This document shows positions 1 to 10,900 of a stretch of 64,000 nucleotides of DNA, one piece after another (within the stretch, counting starts at the first letter, position 1; every line of letters begins with the position of its first letter). Under the pieces are notes generated by a model. The model searched no databases and was not told the DNA's origin. It saw only the letters and a list, made by a program, of their open reading frames with translations. The position numbers and the translations under genes were made by a program. Source of the DNA: Golubevia sp. BC0850 (taxonomy: Eukaryota; Basidiomycota; Exobasidiomycetes; Golubeviales; Golubeviaceae); the NCBI GenBank assembly GCA_012976225.1, contig JAAVVG010000002.1, positions 1,426,001-1,490,000 on the forward strand, written 5' to 3'.

Positions 1-471
1 GCTATCCAGCAATTCTTTCCTAAACCTGCTGATGATATTAAGGTTCTGATGTGTGGTGAGTTGATGGGGTGGGAAGAGGCGGAAGGAGAGCTGGCAGAGA
101 GAAAGGGGGGGGGAAGCGGAGAGGAAGATTTAGAATTGTGATCCTTCATCAGGTCGAAGGGCTCCTGCACATTGCTTCATTCTCTCTAATTCTTCTTTTC
201 ACTCTCTGAATATCTAGGTCCTCCACCAATGATCAATGCCATGAAAGGTCATCTAGCCGAGCTCAACTACGAAAAGCCAAGGACTGTCTCCAAATTGCCA
301 GACGTGAGTTACCTCGAACATCTTTCTGCATCTCGGATGCCCCTATGGATTCTTCCAGCCAGATAAGCAGACGCTTAGGACCTGGAAGCTCTCAAGCTCG
401 CAGAATTACTGACGTTATTTCAATCCCCCCCCCCCCTTCCTTCGGATTCACAGCAAGTTTTCTGCTTCTAA
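1..471 (+). CDS. CBR1: NADH-cytochrome b5 reductase, 3' end (partial)
   Basis: This is the C-terminal part of the flavoprotein that passes electrons from NADH to cytochrome b5; the 5' part lies outside the window. Exons are 1-55, 218-303 and 454-471, with GTGAGT donors at 56 and 304. The spliced frame gives KVLMCGPPPMINAMKGHLAE followed by YEKPRTVSKLPD and ends in QVFCF-stop. CGPPPM is the NADH-binding signature of the ferredoxin-reductase superfamily, and a terminal VFCF is typical of cytochrome b5 reductases. The last exon encodes only five residues. Its acceptor is preceded by a run of 12 C residues. Membrane anchor and FAD domain cannot be seen here. Confidence 0.93.
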
Positions 472-1024
472 ATTTTCTCAAGGGATTTTGAAAACTGGAT
501 TCTCTCTTTCTTTTTTCTTGATTCGTTCCGATCCTCATCATTTGATTGTCAGCCTCCGTTGCTAGGGCCTCTATTTGTCTTTCCCATAGAGTTTCCCTCT
601 TTTGGTTTCTTTCTCTGCTCTATCAACCTCTTTTTCCCCATTCTCTGACTTCTAATTTTCACTTCTGTCCCTCAAAATTTAACTCTTCCAAATCAAAGTG
701 GAAGTCGCAATCTAATAAAAAGGTCTTCTCTCGCAAATTTCTCTCTATCTCTTACGAGAGTACAGCATCGTCCATCCGCCCCTCCCCTGAAAAGCCAGGT
801 CCAATTAAAGGTTGAGCCTGGAGGGTCTGATGGATGAAATTAAGCTTCCGCGATTTGAAACTCAAGGGTCAAAAGAAGCATAAATGCTGAAACAGTTGGT
901 GGCAAGGCAAGAGATGCATCTCCTCCTATTCGAGAGCGAAATCGATTCTTAAATCACGAAATTGTGAAGTGGAGAATCGTAAAACCTACGAAAGCTATCA
1001 ATGAGAGCTTTAAACACTTTCAGG
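472..1024. other. Intergenic, no gene seen
   Basis: Stretch between the cytochrome b5 reductase stop and the dispersed repeat. It starts CT-rich, as expected for a 3' UTR, then becomes purine-rich. The only open frame (546-815) has low-complexity Ser/Phe composition and no recognisable motif, so it is not called. Confidence 0.5.
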
Positions 1025-1517
1025 AGAGCGGGAGAGTGAAGTGAGCACAGGTCACGAGAAAGTCAAGGAGGTTACATCGAGAAGAAAATTTCCTCTTCTT
1101 CATTCCTTCCCTCCAAACACTTCTTCAAGAAAAGCTACAGTAGGCTAGCCTCTCTATGTTTATCCGCCCTCTTTCTCTCTCACGCACATCTCCCATCCAC
1201 TTTCAATCGCATTCTATCTTGGATCCATCCATCTGATTGGAATGTCTTCATGATTCAACGACCGTATCACCATATCCAACACGCTTTCCATCGACTCGAG
1301 CTCAGCTTGCATCTCTTGATTAACCACATCCGAGATGTTTCAGGCTCTAACTGAGGAATTCATTATTTGGGACTGGGAGATGCTGGGTGATCCAAAAGAG
1401 GCTTGGAAAATCAGATTCATGGCGGATAAGATTCGAAAGTTGGACTTCCCATCTCGACTCATTCTCATGTTACGGCTTTGTATTTCACTTGAGATTTTGG
1501 TTCCATCTGTCTGATAG
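1025..1517 (+). repeat. Dispersed repeat, copy A (about 490 bp)
   Basis: This block matches the reverse complement of 39454-39949 almost end to end. By eye there are about 25-30 mismatches and very few indels, and similarity stops abruptly at both edges. It starts AGAGCGGGAGAGTGAAGTGA and ends near CTGTCTGATAG. No terminal inverted repeat, TG...CA ends, poly-A tail or target-site duplication is visible. A frame of about 57 codons reading HLPSTFNRILSWIHPSDW and further to LLINHIRDVSGSN-stop is open in both copies, but substitutions do not clearly favour silent sites. Class unknown. Confidence 0.85.
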
Positions 1518-1666
1518 GAGTAGATATGCTTCAGGGATAAGTAGAGAAGGAGAGGCCCCTTTGATGACGAGCTTCAAGAGAACTATTGCGTTCTGTCTAT
1601 TCTCATTCCCAGGAGCTACCGATAGGATTGGCTGCAATCATCTTATTAGAATCTTCTTGGATTATA

Positions 1667-3069
1667 ATGGGATTGAACTTCCCGTCCATCAACTTCAATT
1701 CTTCTACTCTCTTGAAACTGCAACCCATCAAGCGCCTTCCCTCCACCACCACCATCCAATCTTCCAACATCTCCACTTCAACCTCCATGTCCAACCCTTG
1801 CATTCCTCCGATCCTGTATGGAACAGCTTGGAAAGGTGAAGCCACCTCTCAACTAGTTGTGTTGGCTCTTCGGTGTGGATTCAGAGGCTTGGACGTAGCA
1901 GGTCAGAGGAAGCATTATCGAGAAGATCTGGTGGGAGAGGGAATTCAGATCGCAAAGAGAGATCTTGGTATCAAGAGGAAGGACCTCTGGTTACAATCCA
2001 AGTGAGTATAAAGTATAGCAAATGATCTCAGTTGTTGGAGTGAAGGCGAGGTGGGAATACGTGAGGGAGAGCTGCCGAATGTCGGAATTCTAGTGGCCTA
2101 AGCCTGGTGGTAGAGCTCGTAGGCTGCTCTACCCAGTCGACCCATTGCTTTGAGTCCTGATTCTAACTGTTCCTTTTCTTGTTCTGCCTCTTGGCTATCC
2201 AGATTCACAGCTTTGGCAGGTCAAGACGCCACCGGCCACATTCCCTACGATCCAGCAGCTGAGGTGTCAAAACAAGTTCGTCAAAGCTTCTTCACTACAC
2301 TCAAGAACCTACATCCTGATTCAGAAATCCAATCTAAGAGTGCCGGGAAGCGGAGAGCGGAGAGTACTGAGAGAAGTACTTTACAAGACGAAGATGAAGA
2401 AGAGCCATATCTAGATTCCTACCTCCTTCACAGTCCTCTTGAGACCTTGGAGGCCACGATGGAAGCTTGGAGAACAATGGAAGAATTGGTCAGTGAGGGT
2501 AGAATTCGAAGGATAGGAGTCTCAAGTGAGTTTTTGGAGTTGCATTCACTCTCTTGTCTCGCCACCTCGATTCGATGCTGACCCTTCGTATCCTCTCAAC
2601 GACCTTTTCCAAAGACGTCTACGATCCTCGAATCCTCTCATTTCTCCGATCTTCAGCTTCTTCACCTTCAGCATTATCAATCCTTCAAAACAGATTTCAT
2701 AGTACGAATGGCCACGATGTATCTCTTCTATCTTCTCTTTCACCTTCCCTCTCTCCCAACGATTTCCCACCGCCCACTCCTGGCTCTCCGCCTCAAGGAA
2801 TCATTTATCAAAGTTTCTGGCTACTGACTGGAAATCCTCAATTACTTTCAAGTCAACCTGTCAAGGAATTGGCCAAGAAGAGGAACTGGACTCCTCAGCA
2901 AGTTCTTTACAAGTGGATGGGACAAGGGATGGGCTTGGGATTGAGATCGATTCCACTTTGTGGATCTACTTCTCAAGAACATTTGGAGGAGGCGATAGCT
3001 GCCGCAATGGGAGAAGATTTCACTCCGGCAGAATTACGTTCTGTTCGAATGGTAATCTATGGAGAATGA
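1667..3069 (+). CDS. Aldo/keto reductase family protein
   Basis: NAD(P)H-dependent oxidoreductase of the aldo/keto reductase superfamily, likely cytosolic; the substrate is unknown. Exons are 1667-2001, 2203-2525 and 2615-3069, and frames agree across both introns (about 370 residues). Family landmarks in order are FRGLDVAGQRKHYREDLVG (catalytic Asp and Tyr region, Asp near residue 76), LWLQSKFT (catalytic Lys), YLLHSPLET (catalytic His), IGVSN and LSILQNRFH. Start is uncertain: ATGs at 1586, 1667 and 1787 share the frame. The one at 1787 starts just before the conserved domain, and the one at 1586 would add a hydrophobic stretch. The 3' end may differ, because a GTAATC donor at about 3052 could join to a CAG acceptor at about 3105. 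Confidence 0.88.
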
Positions 3070-3404
3070 ATGTCAGGTTACTTTCCGAGATTCTAACGTC
3101 AACAGGTCTTCTTGAAAGACTGTGTGAAAGTAATCGCTTGTTTCTATCCTGCCTTATCCTGCCTTCGGCCGCCAGTTCTTCTCCATCCCGGGCACTCGAT
3201 TGACAACCTTGAAGAAGAAAAGATGATTGTAATTGTTAGGGATCGATGATAAACGAAATAATTGAGTAAATGAATGAATGCAGACCGATATTGCAGGTAT
3301 GAACAGAAGAGAACACAGGAAAGTCGGATCTATAGAGTGATAGATCGTCTATGAGAAAAGAGAGAGTGGGGTAGGGGCAGAGACAGTCCAAGAGAGGAGA
3401 AGTT
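3070..3404. other. Convergent intergenic region
   Basis: Region between the aldo/keto reductase stop and the secreted-protein stop, which face each other. It should hold both 3' UTRs. If the alternative 3' exon of the reductase is used, coding would run to about 3250. No other feature seen. Confidence 0.5.
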
Positions 3405-3876
3405 TTAGTTCTTCTTGAAACCACTGGAGTTAACAATAGTGTTCTTGAATGGAGATCCGGCAACTTGGTTTTGTTGTCCACAGTTGGTAGAGTCGGCAGC
3501 AGTGTGAACCTTGGAGTAGGCAGAACAGGTGTAGACAACTCCCATGGTCTCCTTAGCAGAGGCTAAATCTTGGTAGTAGTTGACGAAGTTGCAGGCTGGA
3601 ATTGAGTCTGAGAGAAGGTGGAAAGGATATCGAAGAGGAGTGTGTCAGCAAGTTGAAAACTCGGGGAGATCCTGCTGACGAAAGTTCGGCCAGTCTTAAA
3701 CACTCACCACAGAAGGCGAAACATTGGAGAGGAGTTGGTTGAAGAGAGTAGGTCAAGTAGTCAGATGCTTGAGTGGCACAGGTTCCAGCCAAGAAAGTTG
3801 GGGTGTAGATGGATGGGAGAGAAGCAGCAGTGGCAACGGCAGCGAGTCCGAGAACGATGATTGATTGAGAGAACAT
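3405..3876 (-). CDS. Small secreted cysteine-rich protein (Apple/PAN-like)
   Basis: Predicted secreted protein of about 123 residues; function unknown. Exons on the minus strand are 3876-3708 and 3607-3405, joined in phase 1. Residues 1-18 (MFSQSIIVLGLAAVATAA) form a clear signal peptide. The mature part has several cysteines in the order GTCATQASDYLTYSL, QCFAFCDSIPACNFVNYYQD, VVYTCSAYSKV and DSTNCGQQ. The CNFVNYY...CSAYS...NCGQ spacing recalls fungal secreted proteins with Apple/PAN-like folds, but I have not been able to run a profile search. A TATAAAA element lies about 100 bases upstream, which suggests strong expression. Confidence 0.8.
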
Positions 3877-3978
3877 GTTGAGGATTTGAGTTGAGAAAGA
3901 TTGAAAGGAAGAAGGTGGAGAGTTTTTGAGTGAAGAGTTGGGTGGGGAAAGAAGCGAGACTTCTTCAGATCTCCTCTG

Positions 3979-3985
3979 TTTTATA
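3979..3985 (-). promoter_or_regulatory. TATA box of the secreted-protein gene
   Basis: The minus strand reads GGGTATAAAACAG here, about 105 bases upstream of the ATG at 3876, followed by a pyrimidine/purine-biased leader. Position and sequence fit a TATA element. Confidence 0.6.
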
Positions 3986-4544
3986 CCCTTTTTGGGAACC
4001 CCTGAAACGTTCGAGAGTTACATAGGACAGTCCCGGAGGGTCTGGATCGAAACTCGGTCCCCTTTTGTCATCTAATTCGACCTCGATGTAGATTGAATAT
4101 TGAATTTCCCGATGAAAAGAAGGTATACGAATGGAATCTGGACCTTTGGAAAAGGGGCGAGGTCGGAACGTGAGTGAGACACAAACAATCAATCAAATGG
4201 CCCTGCCGGAATGGAAACCAATCGCAAGATCCTCGTATCTCCTTCTCCTCCGAATCCAGTCCTCCAAATTTTCCACTTTTTGTCCAAATCTCACGCGCTC
4301 TAAATACTGCTATAACAGACCTTGGCTTCGCGTGCTGAAATCTGTCGCGTGGGCGATGCTCCGAGTCTCCTCACGATTTCACAAACAGCTCGTTAGATTT
4401 CTACAACGATCTTTTTCCCTCCTCTGCTGGCCTCATCCCATCTTCTTCAAATTCAATAAATCTAGAATTTTTGAAGAGTCTCATGATACATACAACAAAG
4501 CTTAAGAAGAGGAAGACAAAGTATTTCAGAGCTTGTCTCTTGCT
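3986..4544. other. Intergenic, no gene seen
   Basis: Upstream region of the secreted protein and 3' flank of the bL12m gene. The open frame at 4131-4505 (+) is compositionally odd and has no motif, so I treat it as chance. Confidence 0.5.
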
Positions 4545-5955
4545 TTACTCGAGCTCAACAACTCCTCCAGCATCCTCAATGGTCTTTTGAAGTTTAGCAG
4601 CATCTTCTTTGGTAAGACCTTCCTTCAAGATCTGGGGAGCAGACTCTACGAACTTCTTAGCCTCTACCAAATTCCTGTGAAAGAAAAGGAAAGGGACTTC
4701 GTCAATTCCATGGACCTACTCGAGCTCATCTCTCTGCGACCAAGCCCTTCACTCGAAGAGAAATATAGACTCACATGGTACTGTTCAACGCCTTGACCTC
4801 CCTGATCACCTTCGCCTTTGCACTTGGATCTTTGAGAGCCTTGAGCTTGAGGGTGAAAATGGTCTTCTCTTTTGGTTTTTCCTCTTCGGCTGGAGCGGCA
4901 GCTGGAGCAGAAGAAGCAGCAGGTGCTGAAGAAGCTGATGGCATGGCGATGTCTTGAATATTGAGACGAGTCTGGAGGGGCGAGAGACATGAGAAGAGGG
5001 AGGCTAGGAAGGGTCAGAGCTTGAATCGTGAGTGAATGAGTCCCAGAACTTCTTCCTCTGAGAGCGTGTGAGTCCAATGCCCGGAAGAAAGTTTAACAGT
5101 TGTTCCTGTTGAAGGACAGAGCTGGATCCAATTTCGAAATCTCAGATGAGAGGCGAACTCTTCCTCCTCGAAGTCTGTAGTTCCTCATCCTCGTCTCTCC
5201 CCGAATCTTCCGTTCGGAAACTTTTGCTTGAAGAGGCTTCAAATCTTTCAGAGCTTAAAATCTATTTTGTCTTCTTGGGTGAGAGTAGGAGTGCTCTACC
5301 ACCTCACACGACCTGATACCTCTTTGGTCTCCTTCCTTCAAGCTCTGAGCAACTACTCGGATCTCAGCTTCCTATCGGTGACTTGCAGTGAGAATCCCCG
5401 GTACATTTCGGTGATCATCACTGAAGAGGTGTAGCTCCCGCAAATAGCTACTCTCCTGATCCTCTATACTCCCTATTCTTCTTGAATATCTTCCTTTGAA
5501 ACAACTTCCATTTGACTTGCACTGCGACAGAACTTGCTCGAGGACTCACCTTGAGTTGGCCAACTAAATCGGCAGCCTCCAAAAGAGTGAGCTTCTCAAT
5601 CGAATCGACAATGGCGCTAAGCTTCGGATCTGAAGAGGAGGCTGAAGCTGAAGCTGGAGAAGGAGGAGGTGTTGAGGATGAAGCTTCAGCTGCTGCAGTG
5701 GCCAAAGAACGACTCGAGATTTTCCATGCTTGAGATGATGAGCTATAGAATTCGATTCAGATTAGAAGATGATGAGCAGAGAAGGCAGAAAAGCGAGAGA
5801 GACGGAGAGAGATCGAGGAGGAAAGGTAAGTCAGCCAAGGAAGGAAGAAGTCGATTGGAATGGAATGAGTTTGCTGACCTGGTTGAAGTTGAAGCCAAAG
5901 ATGAACTCCTTGAAATGATTCGTAGATTGTTAGTAAGAGTTCGAGTGAAAGACAT
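4545..5955 (-). CDS. Mitochondrial ribosomal protein bL12m (L7/L12 family)
   Basis: Stalk protein of the mitochondrial large ribosomal subunit that contacts translation factors. Minus-strand exons are 5955-5879, 5742-5550, 4971-4775 and 4674-4545, and all phases agree (198 residues). The start MSFTRTLTNNLRIISRSSS is an Arg/Ser-rich mitochondrial presequence. It is followed by a Ser/Ala/Pro-rich linker and the N-terminal dimerisation helix region DPKLSAIVDSIEKLTLLEAA. The C-terminal domain reads EKTIFTLKLKALKDPSAKAK, then VIREVKALNSTMNLVEAKK, and ends EDAGGVVELE. This domain is the hallmark of L7/L12. The 135-base first intron separates most of the presequence from the rest. Confidence 0.95.
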
Positions 5956-6276
5956 GGTCGATTGAGAGGATTGTTACAAAGTTCAAGTTGCCTTTCGAAT
6001 CTTCTTCCTTCAGAGCTGAGCCAGCCTCCCACGTGGCCCTTGACGCTCACTTAGAAAGGGTTGAGAATGTCTGCTGAAAACATTTGATAGAACAGAAATA
6101 AAATTAGAGAACAGGTATTTAATTAAACAAAAAAGCAAGATCAAAGCACGAAAGGATAATGACGGTGGGAAAGAGAGAGGGGGGGACTAGGGGCCAGACG
6201 GGAAACAATTCTGATTCTGAAACGAGTGTGAATGATAAGCGGTAACAATAACAATAAAAATTAATTCGAGTTCCCT
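5956..6276. other. Intergenic between two minus-strand genes
   Basis: Contains the bL12m promoter and the acyltransferase 3' UTR. The last 150 bases are A/T-rich (AATAAAATT-like words), as expected of a polyadenylation region. Nothing else seen. Confidence 0.45.
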
Positions 6277-8634
6277 CTACTTCTCCTTTCCAGATCTCTT
6301 CTTAGCAGCCTGAACCAATTCAGCAGCAGAATCTTGAAAGGCTTGACAGATTTCCTTTGGAAGGCTTTTAAATTCTGGTACATCATCAACACTAACAGCG
6401 ACGGAGAAATGACCACCATAAGAGATCATTCCAATAGCCATAGTGGATTTTCCAGGACTTGAAGGAGGCAAAACATGATAAGAATGAGCTTCATGTTCAC
6501 CAAATTTAACCGGTTGATTTGGACCAGGAACATTAGTAGCCACAGAATATTCTCTATAAGCTTTCTTGAAGATGCCTTTGAAAAGTGGATAATTTGGTAA
6601 ATAGAAGAAACGGTTTTTACAAACCGAGCCGAACCAAGAATACCAAATCTTTGGAACGTGAGATTGTTTGATTCTATTCATTTCTCTATTGACTTGAGAA
6701 AGTAATTCTTCGTAGGAATTTTCTTTAGTTGGATCTGTAAATCTAAACCAAGCTATTCCACCAGTGGTGAAATTGTTCAAAGTCCAATCTCCTTTTGGTC
6801 TGACACTGATTGGAATGAAGATAGCTAATCTCTTATCTCTAACCTTTCTACCTTTCTTGGATTCAGTTCTTTCTGCTGCGATTCTCATACCTCTAGTTAA
6901 GACTGCACAAGCCACATCATTAAGAGTGAGTTTCATCTGTTCGGTCGAGAAGGCTTCTCTGATCAACTTGATGTCTGACATTAAGATCCCTTCAGATTGA
7001 GAGTAGAGTCTTCCAGCAGCTCTTGGAGCTGACTTGTTACTGTACTCGAAGGTACTACGAGAAGAGAAGTAGAGACCTCTTAAAGTGTGGAAGGAGTGTT
7101 TCGTAGTTCCCCAAGCGGTTGGCTTGGTTCCACGTTCACCGATGGCTTTGGTGTTTTCCGGAGCCTTTGATTCAGTCTTCTCGTCCACCTTTCCAGATCT
7201 ACGGCCAGCTGATGCAGCGTCGAACTTGGCTTGAACTTGAGGGACTGGCTTTCCGGTGGCCATGGCGGTTAAGACCGTGTGATAGGCAGCGATCATTCCT
7301 GTGAAGATAGAAAGAAAGAAAGAGGAAACAAGGGAAGAATCTGGCTTGGGGAGGATTTCTGCTAGATCTTTAACCCACTCACCTTGACCATCAGATAGAG
7401 TATGATGAACCTTGATGAGAAGAGCGCTTTGCGTTCCCTCGGCACTGTCTTTGATGTTGCGGACTACCAAAGCTTCCCAAAGAGGCTTGGTGTAATCAAA
7501 ATGACGACCTAAGAACTTTCCAGCCTGCAGGAATTGAATCGAGAGGGTCAGAGGAGTTAGAAAGAAGATCACTCGACACCGATCTACTCTTGATTTGAAA
7601 GAACTCACCAACTCATTCAAATCATCCTCGCTTCCATTCCCAAGACAATCAACCTCTTTAATCTGATTATCAATACTGAATCGAGGATCATGTCTAAACT
7701 TGGCAGGGGTGAACCAACCACCAGCTTTCAAGGATTTGGAATATTTAGTCTTTCTACCTTTCTTTCTTTCTTCGTATTCTTTCTTCTGTTTCTCAGTCTG
7801 AAGGCTCTCTGCTTCTCTCTCTGAAGGATCTACTGTAGAAGCCATTGCTTCTTTATTGTGTTTGGAAGCTAGACTTGGATCTAACTCCACTAGATACGAG
7901 AAACGTGGATAGGCTTGCATTAAGGCATGAAAGAAATCGTGAATTGTCTTTTGATCTAAGACGGATTTGAAACGATAGATTGAGAAACATGCTGGTTGAT
8001 AGCTGTCGTTCTCTAGGAGTAGAGCCAGGTTATCAATTCCGCTTGCTGCAGAGAGAGGTGGAGGATTTTGGGAGAGGGCAGGACAAAGATGTGAGCTGCA
8101 AATCTCTACAGGTAAGAACCTGATAGAACAGAATAACTGCAGATGAATCACCTGGAAGCTCGAATCTTTCGAACAGATCCTATTCAAGGTCAGATCCATC
8201 CAGCATCTAATCTGCATTCTACCCCGATCCTCTCTCTGCATCTGTCAATCCTCCCGGAATTCGGGCTTCTCTTTTGACCCACCTTTGAAGATTCTCTTCT
8301 CGATCTTAAGACCACGACCAGAAGGATCTCTAGTAGCTTGCCTTGGAATCTCGGATTGCTTCCCAGTTGAGGTAGCCGGTGCTTCCGATTTAGGCTTCTG
8401 CTGCTCCTTCTGCTGCTCCTGTTCCTGCTGCTTCTGATTATTCTCTTGCTGTTGCTTTGAAGGTTGAAGAGTTTTATTCTGAGTTGAAGGAGATCCGCTT
8501 CCGCTTGCAGGAGTTGAAGGTGAATTTTGACCAGAAGTTAACTTTGATCTCCTTCTTTCTTGTTCTGCTCGGATTGCAGCTCCTTGAGAAGAAGCCGTAC
8601 CTTTACCATGAGAAGGTTCTCTAGAATGTGACAT
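6277..8634 (-). CDS. Wax synthase/diacylglycerol acyltransferase-like protein
   Basis: Condensation-fold O-acyltransferase of the WS/DGAT type, expected to make wax esters or triacylglycerol at ER or lipid droplets. Minus-strand exons are 8634-8283, 8045-7609, 7524-7383 and 7298-6277; phases agree at every junction and give 650 residues. The catalytic HHxxxDG motif is complete as HHTLSDGQG (His303, His304, Asp308, Gly309) and is interrupted by the third intron right after it. Other family-like stretches are SGIDNLALLLENDSYQP, PLWEALVV, NDVACAVLTRGMR and TNVPGPNQPVKF. Exon 1 (about 117 residues) is unusual: Ser/Pro-rich with a long Gln/Glu/Lys run. The precise substrate cannot be told from sequence. 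Confidence 0.88.
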
Positions 8635-8937
8635 TCTAAACTTTGGATCTTAGTTATCAAGATGTGAATGAAGTTTGAGAGCAAGAGGGGTTTTAAATAG
8701 TGGAGCACTTCCATCGTAGATTTTATCACACGCTTTTTCATTTACTTCACACGCGACCGAGAGCGCAGCAACCTTTTCCCTTCCCTTCTCGAATCTCATA
8801 TTCCCAGGATCTCGATTTTCTTCATCTGTGAATTACCGAGCACTACAATGGAAAACAATGGAAAACAGCGGAAAGGCTATGAAAGTGGGACCCTCAGCAA
8901 ACCTTACCCCTGACGAACTTTCCGAACCCAAAAAGCA
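8635..8937. other. Intergenic, acyltransferase promoter side
   Basis: No gene. It lies between the acyltransferase start and the 3' edge of the decayed transporter; both are on the minus strand. Confidence 0.45.
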
Positions 8938-10900
8938 TCAACAATCAAAATGACGACGAAAGTAAAGACCATAGAGCCCCCAAAGATGAAAGCGTGATAA
9001 AACACAAGCCTTGGATACGTCGATGTCGATGACTGAAACTACTGTGGCCCAGGGAAGGCAGTAAAGAAGGTTGGCAGCCAGAGATCGCGACAAGTACCAA
9101 CTGGTCTTGGTCGCGAGAAGAATGGTCGCCAGTCAGGTTGAGATGGCATACTTGATGTAGCACTGGAGAAAAATATAATTGTATCGGTAGGGATTAGCTG
9201 AGCTCGCAAAGAGGGGACACTAATTCTGCGGAAGAGAGGTACTCACCCAGTCAATGGTCCGCCACATCTTCTCGACCAGTTCCGAGATCTCTTCACTTCC
9301 TGAAAGGTACTTTCCAAAACTCTTTGATCCACCAAGACTCATTCTTAGAAGTAAAAGAAGCTCGAAGATCAAGGCCAATCCTGTCGATATCAGTGCTGGC
9401 TTGACAATTCCTGGAATTGGAGAGTTCGTCAACACATTAGCGTTCTCTGAAGGAAGCGATTTTGAACAAAACATATTTTTGGCGGAGGTCAAGTATCCGC
9501 TATCCTTGCACTCACCCATGACTTGTTTCCAAACACTATTTCCACTATTTTCCCATCTATCGACTTGAAAGATCCCAAATCTATGACCAGCGAAAGTGTT
9601 TGAAGTTGCTTCTAGAGCAGAGACTGGGACCATAATTAAGCCCCATCTAATCGTAGTAAATACCCCCAAGCAGCAGCATAGAAATTTCCCATCTGAACGA
9701 CGCTGTGAATTTGGACCAGATAAATCGCATTCCGAACGCCATTCTCGATTCCTGTCCACCTTCCTGGCTTGTAGAGGACGTAAAGAGATGGCCAGTGAAT
9801 TTTGAAAAACTCGGAAATACGAGCGTTCAGATTCCTTCTTCTAAGATGTCTTCTGGCTATAATGCAGAAGTAGACTGGCCCTACTATAGCTTCTGTCATA
9901 TCAAGTCGGATTGAAGCTTGAGCTTCGATCGTTGGAGTGACACTAATGATACGATAGGGCGATATCAAAGCCAGATCCAAGAAGATCTGCACCAAAGTCT
10001 TGACGCTACTTATGAGAAGCGGTACGTCTGGGTGGTCCAGATCCCTAGTACTGAGAGAGACTGCAGTGTCAAGAGTTGAGGCTAAGCTTCCAAACGACGA
10101 GATACGAATGTATCTGACCGAAACGTCCCTGACCGGTACAGGAACGAAAGACCCGACAAAAGATGTCTAGAGAGAGAGAGACATAGAGATAGAGAGAGAG
10201 ATAGAGAGAGAGAAAGAGAGGGGGAGAGAGACAGACAAAACGAGAGACGAGAGAAGAGAGAAGAGAGAGAGAGAGAGAGATAGGAAGCGGAAAGTTGATG
10301 AGGGTCTGATGCTTCGGGATGAGCGGTCGGCCAATTTACTCACTGCAGCACTGATGAATATCAAGGAAAGAGCGAAACCTAGAAGACTCTGAACTATGAT
10401 GAGAGTGAAAGTGAGACTTAATTGAGACTCCAAGGTCGATGCTGCAAAACGGTTACCAATTGTCGACCTGGATGAGAAGAAGTAACAGCTCTGTCAGCAA
10501 TGTCGTCAACACTGTTGTTTGAGAGAGTCAACCACACAAATCACCATGCCGCCCGAGGTAGACCTTCGTTGATAACTTTAACTACTGTCGAAAGATAGGT
10601 CTGAAAGAAACAGCTCATCTCAGAGAAATGCAAACAGGGAAGAGTTGAGAGGTACTCACATACGCATCGGAAGTCGTAAGTAAAGAGCCATCGATGTTAG
10701 CTATCAGAGCTTTGATAAAGTTGAATAAAGAGCTGGAAGAATGAAAGCTGCCAAGATGAATGTTAACGCTCCTAGGTATCTTTTTCTAGAGAACATGCCC
10801 AATTTCAGTTCTTGCTGAGCCTGAACTGCAGAAGGGCGGGTCAACTCTTGCGGAGTAGTCCTTCTGAGGACTTTTTGGAATCAGAGTCTTTACCACTCAT
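8938..10900 (-). pseudogene. Decayed MATE-family multidrug/polysaccharide transporter-like gene
   Basis: Reading the minus strand from an ATG at 10900 gives a fungal MATE-type membrane protein in pieces. The order is [168 protein letters not shown] and WYLSRSLAANLL. The pieces are collinear with intact family members. They need a frame change at about 10708 (SKL/IANID) and at about 9667 ([12 protein letters not shown]). There is an in-frame TGA at about 9133 and a further frame conflict near the start. Introns with GTGAGT donors are still recognisable. It is therefore most likely a recently silenced gene, unless the assembly has errors. Confidence 0.75.
10166..10281. repeat. GA/CT-rich simple repeat
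   Basis: Imperfect (GA)n tract with ATAGA and GGGA interruptions. It lies inside an intron of the decayed transporter; on that strand it is a long CT tract ending at the acceptor. Confidence 0.8.

Noticed and set aside
10166-10281. GA/CT tract as a regulatory element
   Set aside because: It sits in an intron of a decayed gene and reads as a simple repeat.
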